Part shown: positions 56,679 to 64,000 of the stretch, piece by piece
How positions within the stretch are numbered: position 1 is the stretch's first letter
How the letters are laid out: every line of letters starts with the position of its first letter
Source: Enterovibrio calviensis DSM 14347
GTDB taxonomy: Bacteria; Pseudomonadota; Gammaproteobacteria; Enterobacterales; Vibrionaceae
Assembly (NCBI RefSeq): GCF_000621165.1
Contig: NZ_KK211219.1
Coordinates: forward strand, 63,727 to 127,726
DNA: 64,000 nucleotides
Direction of reading: 5' to 3'
Notes under the pieces: generated by a model
Told to the model about the DNA's origin: nothing
Database searches by the model: none
Seen by the model: the letters and a program-made list of their open reading frames with translations, nothing else
Made by a program: the position numbers and the translations under genes

Positions 56679-57749
56679 TTAAATTTGACTTTCGCATTTT
56701 GCAACGATTAGTTCTCTATATGCTTTCATAACTTGCGATGGAGATAGCTCATTAAGGCAGTTTTTATGGATCAATGGGCATTCTCGTTTAAAGCAGGGGC
56801 GGCAACTAATATTTGAGCTTACTACCTTTACGGAGTCTGTTAGTGGCGGAGTGTACTCAGGGGAGCTTGAACCATAAATGGCTACGATATTTGTTCCTAC
56901 TGCTGCAGCGACATGCATCAACCCTGAGTCATTAGAAATGACAGTGTGGCATGCTGCCAGAAGATCAACGGCATCGACCAAAGACGTTTCGCCAGCTAGA
57001 TCAAAACACATTGATTTTTGATGCTCAGAAAGAGCGTTAATTATACTTTCTGTCACAGTCCTGTCTTTTGCCCCTCCGAAAAGACAAACTTGATTGCCTT
57101 CAGTAATCAATTGTTTGGCGATGTATGCGTAATGTTGCTCAGGCCAGCGTTTTGCTGGACCGAATTCCGCGCCAGGACACAAGCCCACAATGGGAGTGTC
57201 AGCAGAAATACTGAATCGCTCTAGGCAATTACGCTGGTTTGACTTGTCTACATTGAGTGATGGGTAAGGGATATCGTCCAGTTTGACGTCTGACAACATG
57301 GTGCATTTGTCGTGAGCCAGTGCAACGTAGCGCTCGACCATAAACTGAAATACTTTCCGATTAGGTCGCAGATCATTGAGTAACCCGTAACGCATTTCGC
57401 CTTTCCAGCCCGTCCGCTTGGGGATCTTTGCAAAAAGAGGAATTAAAGCAGATTTTGCTGAATTTGGAAGTACGTAGGCTTGATCGTAACGATTCTGAAG
57501 AAGTGTTTTACCAAGACTCCAACGTTCAGATAGGTTAAATTGACCGTGCCCAACAGGCATTTCGATGGCTTGGTTGACTTCAGGCATGCGCTCGAGAATA
57601 GGTTTACACCATGCGGGAGCAAGAACATCGATGCATGAATTTGGCGCCTGAACCATTAGTTGCTTATACAGGCTTTGAGACATCACCATGTCTCCAACCC
57701 AAGAAGGGCCGATGACTAAATATTTAGGCTTTTTATTTGATGGATGCAT
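56679..57749 (-). CDS. waaF: ADP-heptose:LPS heptosyltransferase II WaaF
   Basis: Adds heptose II to the inner core. The 356 residues align closely with E. coli WaaF: YLVIGPSWVGDMVMSQSLY, DVLAPAWCKPILERMPEVN, GWKGEMRYGLLNDLR, CPGAEFGPAKRWP and SNDSGLMHVAAAVG. A C-terminal Cys-rich insert (ISCRPCFKRECPLIHKNC) is not in the E. coli protein as I remember it. ATG 57749 replaces 57815. No strong Shine-Dalgarno sequence; first gene of the long minus-strand LPS unit. Confidence 0.93.
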   Translation of the reverse strand: MHPSNKKPKYLVIGPSWVGDMVMSQSLYKQLMVQAPNSCIDVLAPAWCKPILERMPEVNQAIEMPVGHGQFNLSERWSLGKTLLQNRYDQAYVLPNSAKSALIPLFAKIPKRTGWKGEMRYGLLNDLRPNRKVFQFMVERYVALAHDKCTMLSDVKLDDIPYPSLNVDKSNQRNCLERFSISADTPIVGLCPGAEFGPAKRWPEQHYAYIAKQLITEGNQVCLFGGAKDRTVTESIINALSEHQKSMCFDLAGETSLVDAVDLLAACHTVISNDSGLMHVAAAVGTNIVAIYGSSSPEYTPPLTDSVKVVSSNISCRPCFKRECPLIHKNCLNELSPSQVMKAYRELIVAKCESQI

Positions 57750-57888
57750 AGCTATGAATTTAACCTGTAGACATAAGATGAGAGCAGTAAGCATTGTACT
57801 AATGTTAAACTCCACTTCCTAGGAGCAAAATAAAAAGCAACCATTTGAGGTGTTATGATTAGATGCTTATAATCGCAATAACACAACG

Positions 57889-57908
57889 CATTTACATTCT
57901 TGTAAATG
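57889..57908. promoter_or_regulatory. Operator-like inverted repeat upstream of the GT4 gene
   Basis: Perfect 8-bp inverted repeat CATTTACA/TGTAAATG with loop TTCT, 26 bp upstream of ATG 57935. A TATACT at 57918-57923 just downstream could be the -10 of the divergent transcription unit, so the palindrome would overlap the -35 region. Confidence 0.5.
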
Positions 57909-57934
57909 TAACCCTCGTATACTATAGGCTCTTT

Positions 57935-58996
57935 ATGAACTCACTACCCAGAATCGCGGTGTTATGCTTGTCTCATTTTCGAGGGGGGATGGAACTTGAC
58001 GCTATCAAGCAAACGAAACTGTTCGTTGACAATGGCTTGGATGCGATTCTCATCTGCCGAGAGGGGACTTTTCTCGAGCAATTAGCGAAAGAGCAGCGGA
58101 TAAAATTCAAAAGTATAAAGTTTAAAGCTAAGCTGAGTCTTCCCCTTATAAAAGGCTTAAGAGATGCAATCAAAGATGAAAGACTTAGTACATTGATTTT
58201 CTTCGGTGCATCGGAAATAAAATCTATATATTTTGCTGTTCAGGGAACCGGGTGCCGCGTAATTGTAAGGCATGGAACAACAAAATCTTCATCGAAAAAA
58301 GACCCTATCCATCGACTTTTTTATAGCTGTGTATCCGATTTTGTAGGTATTAGTCAGCATTTGACAAGAAATATTCTCCAAGTCCTTCCTGCAAAGCCTA
58401 GCAGTGTGCATACGATTTACAATTCTTTAGATTCTGGCGATATTAGGAAAAATGAAAACTCACCTTTGACTTTTTTACATGTAGGGAGAGTGGAAGAAGG
58501 GAAAGGGGTGTTTGATGCTGTATTGGCTCTTGGTCAAGCAAGTATACCGCCAGAGAATAAGGTGCTTACCTTTCTAGGGAACGTTGAAAGTACAACTGTC
58601 AAGGAAAAACTTAGCCGACTTGCTACTGCCAATCAGGTTAAGGTTATATTTGAGGGGTTCTGTAATAACGTAACCCCATTTTATCAGAAAAACAGTTTTT
58701 TACTTTTTCCAAGTCACGGAGAAGGCTTGGGTAATGTTGTGCTTGAAGCTATATCTAATGGTCTTCGCTGTATTACATATGATAATACTGTTTTCCCTGA
58801 ATATGTTTCGTTGGGATTCGAGGGTTTTTATTTTGCAGAGAATCGAAATATTACGATGCTCTCTAAAGCTATCGAAAATGCATTTTTTGATGATGACAAC
58901 GAATTTTTCGAAAAAAATTCATTAATATTCCCTAAGTTCTTTTCTCCGGAATCTAATCTTAAAGCTTGGAATGAGCTGTTGTTTGATAAGAGGTGA
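57935..58996 (+). CDS. GT4-family glycosyltransferase
   Basis: 353 residues of GT-B fold: N-terminal acceptor domain (IAVLCLSHFRGGMELDAIK) and C-terminal Glycos_transf_1 domain with LTFLHVGRVEEGKG and LFPSHGEGLGNVVLEA (the E-x7-E donor motif). ATG 57935 is chosen; the frame to 57863 adds a leader that runs through the promoter region. Base composition is visibly AT-richer than the flanking housekeeping genes. Sugar unknown; presumably outer-core extension. Confidence 0.82.
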   Translation: MNSLPRIAVLCLSHFRGGMELDAIKQTKLFVDNGLDAILICREGTFLEQLAKEQRIKFKSIKFKAKLSLPLIKGLRDAIKDERLSTLIFFGASEIKSIYFAVQGTGCRVIVRHGTTKSSSKKDPIHRLFYSCVSDFVGISQHLTRNILQVLPAKPSSVHTIYNSLDSGDIRKNENSPLTFLHVGRVEEGKGVFDAVLALGQASIPPENKVLTFLGNVESTTVKEKLSRLATANQVKVIFEGFCNNVTPFYQKNSFLLFPSHGEGLGNVVLEAISNGLRCITYDNTVFPEYVSLGFEGFYFAENRNITMLSKAIENAFFDDDNEFFEKNSLIFPKFFSPESNLKAWNELLFDKR

Positions 58997-58999
58997 TAT

Positions 59000-60235
59000 T
59001 TGTTAAGCATTACTGGCGAAAAAGGTGGAGCGAGAAACGTATGCTTTTTATTTGCTCTTTTTCTTATTGCATCAATACCAACATCAAAAGCAGGTATGAA
59101 CGTGTTATCAGTATTTTCATTGATAGCGGTGATGTCATTCCCTTTTGTGCTCAAATGTCAGAAAGATAAACATGTAGCCATATTATTTCTGATCGTGTAT
59201 GCGACATTTTCAATTTTTGCACTAGCTTTTCATGGGGATATCGATGACTTTTTCATTTTTTTGCAGAAAAATTCATTTCTCCTAGTGATTCCGGCGCTAA
59301 GTGTGTGTTGTAAAAATGATGAATTTTTAGATAGAGCGCTTTATGTCTTTGTGTTTTTTTGCTTAGTTGCTTCTATAAAAAGCATATTTGATGCGTTACT
59401 TCTTGAAAGTGGTTCGGCGGTAAGAGTGACCGGTTTTTTGGATTACTCTAGGCATTTAAATGCACTTTTGTTGGGTTTTTGTATTTCGATAGTTTGCTAC
59501 TTTAAAATCAAAAAAAACAGGGCATTTTTCGCTTCGGCTATTTTTTTAATTTTAATTAGTGTTTTTATTTCAGGGACTAGGGGGGCTTGGATCGCTTTTA
59601 CGGCATCTTTTTTATTCTTTATTCTAAAGTATGAAAAACGAATGGTCATGCGTTCTATGTTATTTTTGTCTGTTGTGGTCTTGCTTTTGGCTATTTTCAA
59701 GACTGACTCACTCTTATATGCCCTAGATAGGGCAGTGTCCATTTTTAATCTTGATACTGATATATCTAACATGCAAAGGCTAAGCATGTGGGCTGGCGGA
59801 TTAAACTATTTAAAATATTGCATTGAATTTAGTCCTGTTAAATTTTTTCTAGGCTCTGGGATGTATAGTTCCTCGTATGAATATTACTCATACTTGGATT
59901 CTCTACCCGCTGCAATTAGCGAACAATACAAGTTTGGTGGCGATTACCTAGGTGGTACCGATTTTCACTCTGCAGTACTAGATTTGGTAATTAAGTCCGG
60001 ATTTGTTTATGGTGTATCACTTATATTATCAATAGTTTCAGTTCTCTATTTTTCCTTAAAAGGGGCGATGAGAGAGTCAAATATATCCGCGATAGTTGCG
60101 ACGTATCTCGTTGGTGTATTATTTATGTCTCCATTTTATAGCCTGTATCAGGATTATTCATCGTTTACTATTGCATTTTCTGTCGCCCTGTTTTTTTCTC
60201 AGTATATGAGGCTGGATTTTAAAGATGAAAGTTAG
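59000..60235 (+). CDS. O-antigen ligase/polymerase-type membrane protein (WaaL-like)
   Basis: 411 residues with about eleven membrane segments, a cytosolic-side FISGTRGAWIAF (the conserved R-G of PF04932-type WaaL/Wzy proteins) and a long periplasmic loop (about 260-330) holding GGTDFHSAVLDLVI, whose His is placed like the functional His of WaaL. TTG start supported by AAGAGGTG; it lies 3 bp after the GT4 gene. Within a waa cluster WaaL, which joins O antigen to core, is the better guess, but Wzy cannot be excluded. Confidence 0.78.
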   Translation: MLSITGEKGGARNVCFLFALFLIASIPTSKAGMNVLSVFSLIAVMSFPFVLKCQKDKHVAILFLIVYATFSIFALAFHGDIDDFFIFLQKNSFLLVIPALSVCCKNDEFLDRALYVFVFFCLVASIKSIFDALLLESGSAVRVTGFLDYSRHLNALLLGFCISIVCYFKIKKNRAFFASAIFLILISVFISGTRGAWIAFTASFLFFILKYEKRMVMRSMLFLSVVVLLLAIFKTDSLLYALDRAVSIFNLDTDISNMQRLSMWAGGLNYLKYCIEFSPVKFFLGSGMYSSSYEYYSYLDSLPAAISEQYKFGGDYLGGTDFHSAVLDLVIKSGFVYGVSLILSIVSVLYFSLKGAMRESNISAIVATYLVGVLFMSPFYSLYQDYSSFTIAFSVALFFSQYMRLDFKDES

Positions 60236-61052
60236 TTTAATTATTGCGGTGTATAAGGATTATTGTGCGTTAAACCTTATTTTGAAGCAGTTGAGTGTTC
60301 AAACGTATAAGAATTTCGAGGTTGTTATTACGGAAGATGCAGTAAGTGATGAGGTGATAAACGTAATAAAAAAGCATAGCTCTCTCGACATTGTGCATTT
60401 ATCGCAAGAAGACGATGGCATAAGGAAAATGCGCGCTCAAAATCGAGCGATAATGGCATCATCTGGTGAGTACCTTATATTTATTGATGGGGATTGTATT
60501 CCTTACCATAACTTTATCGAAGCTCATGTCTATTCTTCAGTCAAAGGAGAGGTTGCATCAGGGCGAAGGGTTAATCTTGGGCCTGATTATTCTAGAAAGT
60601 TTAGAGACAGCCTGATTTCACCAGAAAGCGTATCGCGTAACTATATAAAGCATTTTCTCCCTATACTTATCGATGGAAAGGAAGGCCATGCAGAAAGCGG
60701 ATTTTCCTTTCCTGCTGGTGGTATTGTTGAACGGTACGTTCTTAGAAAAATGAAGCGCACCACGAGCATCCTCGGCTGTAATTTTTCATGTTTTAAGAAG
60801 GATATTGTTTCTATTAATGGCTTTGATGAGTCCTATGGGGAAACAGCTATTGGTGATGACACTGATATCGAATGGCGCTTTATTAGTTACGGTCTAAGAT
60901 TGAAATCCGTAAAGAATATTGCAAATGTTTTTCATTTGTATCATGAGAAAAGAAATAGAACATTTGAGAACTTAGACGCGTTGCTTACCGTCATGCATTG
61001 TCGCAGGGAAGCTGGGGAATACACATCTAAAAAAGGACTCGCACAGCTTTAG
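60225..61052 (+). CDS. GT2-family glycosyltransferase
   Basis: 275 residues: KVSLIIAVYKDYCALNLIL start, EYLIFIDGDCIPYHNF (DxD) near residues 84-99, and a C-terminal GT2-type block (ILGCNFSCFKKDIVSINGFDE, split) with GDDTDIEWRF carrying the catalytic ED-like pair. Overlaps the ligase gene by 11 bp, so they are coupled. AT-rich. Sugar unknown. Confidence 0.84.
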   Translation: MKVSLIIAVYKDYCALNLILKQLSVQTYKNFEVVITEDAVSDEVINVIKKHSSLDIVHLSQEDDGIRKMRAQNRAIMASSGEYLIFIDGDCIPYHNFIEAHVYSSVKGEVASGRRVNLGPDYSRKFRDSLISPESVSRNYIKHFLPILIDGKEGHAESGFSFPAGGIVERYVLRKMKRTTSILGCNFSCFKKDIVSINGFDESYGETAIGDDTDIEWRFISYGLRLKSVKNIANVFHLYHEKRNRTFENLDALLTVMHCRREAGEYTSKKGLAQL

Positions 61053-61315
61053 CTGTCCTTCGAATAAAATGCTAAGTGCGCTTGTGACGTTAGATCGTAC
61101 ATGCGCATTCTACTTACTTCTTACCTTTGAATTTCCTATGTTTATCATGTATATATAGGCGGTTATGGTGCGATGATTGTATGAAGTGAAAATAGTTGTA
61201 CAAGAGTTTCTTAAATGAATGATAATGGTAAAAGTGGCCAAATGATAAGTTGGAATTCTGAATGTTATTTAATATTTTCAGGGGAGAAAATACATTTTCA
61301 ATTTTCTCCCACATT
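61053..61315. other. AT-rich spacer with inverted repeat
   Basis: 263 bp between converging genes without a convincing reading frame. GGGAGAAAAT (61282-61291) and ATTTTCTCCC (61301-61310) form a perfect 10-bp inverted repeat with a 9-nt loop just past the end of the minus-strand gene; there is no T-run, so terminator function is uncertain. Confidence 0.6.
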
Positions 61316-62275
61316 CTAATGTGCTAATACCTTATTTATCCAGTTTGAAACACTATTTGGGTTCTCCGAAAACACATATTCCTTTTCAATAAATGACAGT
61401 GGGATGGTTAAACTACTTTCATTAATGACTAGCATGTTATCCTTAAACCAGGTTTCAGCATTTGCGGAAGTGTTGTTGGTAATAAGCTTTCGACTATAAC
61501 TATATGCATTTCCTATTCTTGGGGACAGCCCTGTTTGCCTTTCATCTACAATGTCAAGGATACAATGCGCATCCAGTATGCATTGTACAAGTTGCTCCCC
61601 GACTAACCTCCTATTGGTATGAATTATTTGTGTTTGGTTTATCGTTTCTCTTCTTTCCTCTGAGCTTTCAGAAAAAATATAAACACATCCCTTGATTTCA
61701 GGATTGCAAATGGCCAGCGCCTCTATTTTTTGATAGCGTCTATCCTCTTCACTATCAATTGCGAAAACACCAAAGTAGTGATTGTGTGGGGTTTTATTAT
61801 TCTTATTCTCTACATTATCTTCTATGTAGGTCGGTAGGTATTCAACCCCTTCGTATTTGGTATCTTCTTTGTCAAAGCTGAAAAAATCACTACAAAATTT
61901 CAGTGCAATTTTTCCTGAAGGCGCCTTGTTTATAGAGTCCAAAAAAATGCATGTAAACTTTTCTTTAAATGCTGAATTTAAGCTTAAGAAGGCGGGTTCA
62001 CTGAGCATTGCAGGTATCATAACGATGATTTGATCGAAATTTTCTTCGCAAAGTTCAGCTATGTGCTTTTCTACCCCCCAATTTCTTTTTCTGCGAAGTA
62101 TAAGCCCGTCGATTATTTTTGCTTTAATTCTATGGTAGGTCGTAGGATATTTTTTTAAGACAATTAGATCACTTGCGTCAACATAGGTAACATCGATCTT
62201 TTCATCTTTCATTCCTTGTAAGAGGGGGGTGATCAGATTTGTTCTATTGTCAGCAAGTAGAAGAACTTTAGTCAT
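61316..62275 (-). CDS. Uncharacterised polysaccharide-biosynthesis-like protein
   Basis: 319 residues, no membrane segment. The N terminus TKVLLLADNRTNLITPLL looks like a Rossmann strand-loop. The C-terminal part DIVDERQTGLSPRIGNAYSYSRKLITNN resembles, from memory, a block (QTGLxxRxxEALxxxKKLITTN) in unnamed capsule and LPS proteins with a GT-B-like fold. AT-rich and flanked by LPS genes. A glycosyltransferase-like role is inferred only. Weak translation signals; ATG 62275. Confidence 0.7.
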   Translation of the reverse strand: MTKVLLLADNRTNLITPLLQGMKDEKIDVTYVDASDLIVLKKYPTTYHRIKAKIIDGLILRRKRNWGVEKHIAELCEENFDQIIVMIPAMLSEPAFLSLNSAFKEKFTCIFLDSINKAPSGKIALKFCSDFFSFDKEDTKYEGVEYLPTYIEDNVENKNNKTPHNHYFGVFAIDSEEDRRYQKIEALAICNPEIKGCVYIFSESSEERRETINQTQIIHTNRRLVGEQLVQCILDAHCILDIVDERQTGLSPRIGNAYSYSRKLITNNTSANAETWFKDNMLVINESSLTIPLSFIEKEYVFSENPNSVSNWINKVLAH

Positions 62276-62332
62276 TTTTTCACGACGTCCATTGTTGATT
62301 AACTGGCTCTTTGAATGTCCGGCATTGTATGA

Positions 62333-63274
62333 TTAATATAACTGACTACCATCCGGTCTAGATCTCAGCAGATTCATGATCCACATATACTGGCCGGGGT
62401 CAGATTCCAAAAACTGCTCAATGCGTTCGTTCATCATGCGTGCGTCTGCTTCTTCGCTGCCTGTTGGAAACGGTGCTAACGGCGGTTGAACGATCACTTC
62501 AAAGTTACCGCTTTTGCGGTTGTACACAGGCATCAGAGGGACGATTTTCGCTCTACTTAGTTTTGCTAGTTTACCAAGACCTGAGAGTGTCGCTTTCTGT
62601 GTGCCAAAAAGTGGCACGAACACACTGTGTTCAGGACCATGGTCTTCGTCTGGTAAGTAGTATCCTAGAAAACCTTCACGTACGGATTTGATGAATGGCT
62701 TTACGCCATCAGCACGCTCGTGCGTGCGACCGCCATATTTTAAACGTTGAACGTTCATCAGCCAGTCGACCACGCGGTTCTTTTGCTTTTTCACCATAGC
62801 GGCAACAGGTAAGCCACGTGATGCGAGTTGCACGGCTGGGTAGTCAATCGCCCAGCTATGAGGCACGAGCAAAATGACCTTTTCACCATTCTCAACGAGC
62901 TCCGTGAGGATCTCTTCGTTGCGAAAAAGCGTACGTTTCTCGAGGTAGCGTTTGCTGCGCATCATGATGGTGGCAAAGCCAAGCATCACGCATCCTGCAT
63001 TAATATAGCTTTGTTCAAGAATGGCGAAACGCTCTTCTTCCGTTTTCTCAGGAAAACATTCTTGAAGGTTGACGACGGCACGCTTTTTCGCGCGATTGTT
63101 CATTTTAACCAGTCGTTTGGCGAGAAACTCAGCGAACTTGTCACGTAGACGAAAAGGAACAAATGCGAGGATCGCGACCAGGAACATGCCTAACCAAGTA
63201 CCCCAGTAACGAGGATGTAGGAATGCCCATTCAAATTTGGGTAAATAAGAGGTGTTGCTTGATTCTTGGCTCAT
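62333..63274 (-). CDS. lpxM: Lipid A late acyltransferase (LpxM family)
   Basis: Inner-membrane enzyme adding a secondary acyl chain to Kdo-lipid A precursors. The 313 residues resemble E. coli LpxM throughout: FLHPRYWGTWLG start, catalytic HX4D His139-Asp144 (HSWAID), DEDHGPEHSVFVPLFGTQKATL (in pieces). One N-terminal membrane anchor. V. cholerae has a hydroxyacyl-specific relative (LpxN), so chain specificity cannot be read here. Confidence 0.9.
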   Translation of the reverse strand: MSQESSNTSYLPKFEWAFLHPRYWGTWLGMFLVAILAFVPFRLRDKFAEFLAKRLVKMNNRAKKRAVVNLQECFPEKTEEERFAILEQSYINAGCVMLGFATIMMRSKRYLEKRTLFRNEEILTELVENGEKVILLVPHSWAIDYPAVQLASRGLPVAAMVKKQKNRVVDWLMNVQRLKYGGRTHERADGVKPFIKSVREGFLGYYLPDEDHGPEHSVFVPLFGTQKATLSGLGKLAKLSRAKIVPLMPVYNRKSGNFEVIVQPPLAPFPTGSEEADARMMNERIEQFLESDPGQYMWIMNLLRSRPDGSQLY

Positions 63275-63310
63275 AGAGTCGAAACTACAGATAAATCAGA
63301 GGTAAGACGA

Positions 63311-63332
63311 AAAACGGGCCGAGGCCCGTTTT
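63311..63332 (-). terminator. Terminator of hldD
   Basis: 10-bp stem AAAACGGGCC/GGCCCGTTTT with a 2-nt centre; on the minus strand it runs into five T, 9 bp past the hldD stop. Confidence 0.85.
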
Positions 63333-63340
63333 CCTGCCAA

Positions 63341-64000
63341 TTACTTGTTCAGGATTGCCATGTACTCGGCAACACCCTCAGCGACAGTTTTAAACTCTTC
63401 GCTGTAACCCGTAGCGCGAACCTTAGTGAGGTCGGCTTGGGTGAAGGCTTGGTAGCGGCCTTTCAGGTGGTCAGGGAATGGGATCTCTTCCACTTCACCT
63501 TGGTTGTGGTAAGCAATCACTGCTTCAGCCACGGCGCGGAAAGGTTCTGCGCGGCCAGTACCACAGTTGAAGATGCCAGATACGCCGTTTTCAAGGAACC
63601 AAAGGTTCATCTTGCACACGTCGCCAACGTACACGAAGTCACGTTTGAAGGTATTGCTGCCTTCGAACAGTTTCGGGTTTTGGCCTTCTTTGATTTGGTT
63701 GTTCAGGTGGAATGCCACTGACGCCATGCTGCCTTTGTGGTTTTCACGCGGGCCGTAAACGTTGAAGTAACGGAAACCCGTGATTTGCGACAGCGTTTCG
63801 CCGTGCGCTTCTGCGTCAGCCCAAATGCGTCGTACATAGTTGTCGAATTGTTGCTTCGAGTAACCATAAACATTCAGCGCGCCTTCGTACGGCTTCTCTT
63901 CAATAAAGTCGTGGTCACGGCCACCGTAGGTCGCTGCAGAAGAGGCATATAGGAACGGAATTTCACGCTCTAGACAGAAGTGCAGCAGCTCTTTTGAATA
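63341..64000 (-). CDS. hldD: ADP-L-glycero-D-manno-heptose 6-epimerase (5' truncated)
   Basis: Converts ADP-D-glycero- to ADP-L-glycero-manno-heptose, the donor for WaaF and the OpsX-type transferase. Only the C-terminal 219 residues are inside the window; the frame is open to the last base. The short-chain dehydrogenase catalytic residues are visible: Ser in [11 protein letters not shown] and the Tyr-x3-Lys of [10 protein letters not shown]; then [20 protein letters not shown]. Formerly rfaD. Marks the usual end of the waa cluster. Confidence 0.96.
   Translation of the reverse strand, partial: YSKELLHFCLEREIPFLYASSAATYGGRDHDFIEEKPYEGALNVYGYSKQQFDNYVRRIWADAEAHGETLSQITGFRYFNVYGPRENHKGSMASVAFHLNNQIKEGQNPKLFEGSNTFKRDFVYVGDVCKMNLWFLENGVSGIFNCGTGRAEPFRAVAEAVIAYHNQGEVEEIPFPDHLKGRYQAFTQADLTKVRATGYSEEFKTVAEGVAEYMAILNK

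Noticed and set aside
61114-61314. 66-codon minus-strand frame in the AT-rich spacer
   Set aside because: Very His/Asn/Tyr-rich low-complexity translation of AT-rich DNA, no Shine-Dalgarno sequence and it includes the inverted repeat.

Overview
The window is chromosomal DNA from a gammaproteobacterium, almost certainly a member of the Vibrionaceae. Three things point there: protein sequence similarity recognised by eye throughout, gene order (ftsYEX-rpoH, glpEGR-glpD, ubiC-ubiA / plsB / lexA, nfuA-comF-bioH, gmk-rpoZ-spoT-trmH-recG, rph-pyrE / slmA-dut-coaBC-radC-rpmBG-mutM-coaD), and an OpsX / KdkA / WaaA lipopolysaccharide core region of Vibrio type. I cannot fix the genus; Enterovibrio, Grimontia or Photobacterium relatives are possible. 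I saw no tRNA, rRNA, insertion sequence, prophage or CRISPR array.

Layout. 1-3.7 kb: ftsY (5' truncated), ftsE, ftsX and rpoH. 3.7-8.3 kb: glycerol 3-phosphate locus glpE-glpG-glpR and glpD with a clear GlpR operator, preceded by an unusual cluster of DnaA-box-like and GATC sites; then an orphan secreted FliL-like gene. 8.4-13.4 kb: ubiC-ubiA, plsB, and lexA with two SOS boxes. 13.7-21.6 kb: a complete caa3-type cytochrome c oxidase cluster (coxB with fused cytochrome c, coxA, ctaG, coxC, a DUF2909 gene on the other strand, surf1, a Sco-like gene, ctaA, ctaB). It lies between lexA and dinF, which are adjacent in E. coli. 21.6-26.9 kb: GNAT acetyltransferase, dinF, nfuA, comF/gntX, bioH (with a six-copy heptanucleotide repeat between the last two) and two small unknown genes. 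27-41.5 kb: tex, greB, ompR-envZ, an orphan YtrA-type regulator, recG, trmH, spoT, rpoZ, gmk, yicC, rph and pyrE. 41.5-47.7 kb: slmA, dut, coaBC, radC, rpmB-rpmG, a small membrane-anchored unknown, mutM and coaD.

47.8-64 kb is the lipopolysaccharide region. Lipid A-core functions (hldD, lpxM, waaF, waaA, kdkA, opsX-like, waaE/kdtX-like and another GT9 heptosyltransferase) are interleaved with accessory glycan genes: a GtrA/GtrB/polytopic-transferase set, a DxD-type transferase, and a visibly AT-rich block at about 57.8-62.3 kb carrying a GT4 transferase, an O-antigen ligase/polymerase-type membrane protein, a GT2 transferase and an uncharacterised polysaccharide-biosynthesis-like protein. This is the only part of the window that looks recently acquired or strain-variable.

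Most genes are ordinary housekeeping genes. Start codons were re-chosen from Shine-Dalgarno sequences and family length wherever the longest reading frame was implausible. Gene names rest on recognising family motifs and aligning from memory; no database search was run.
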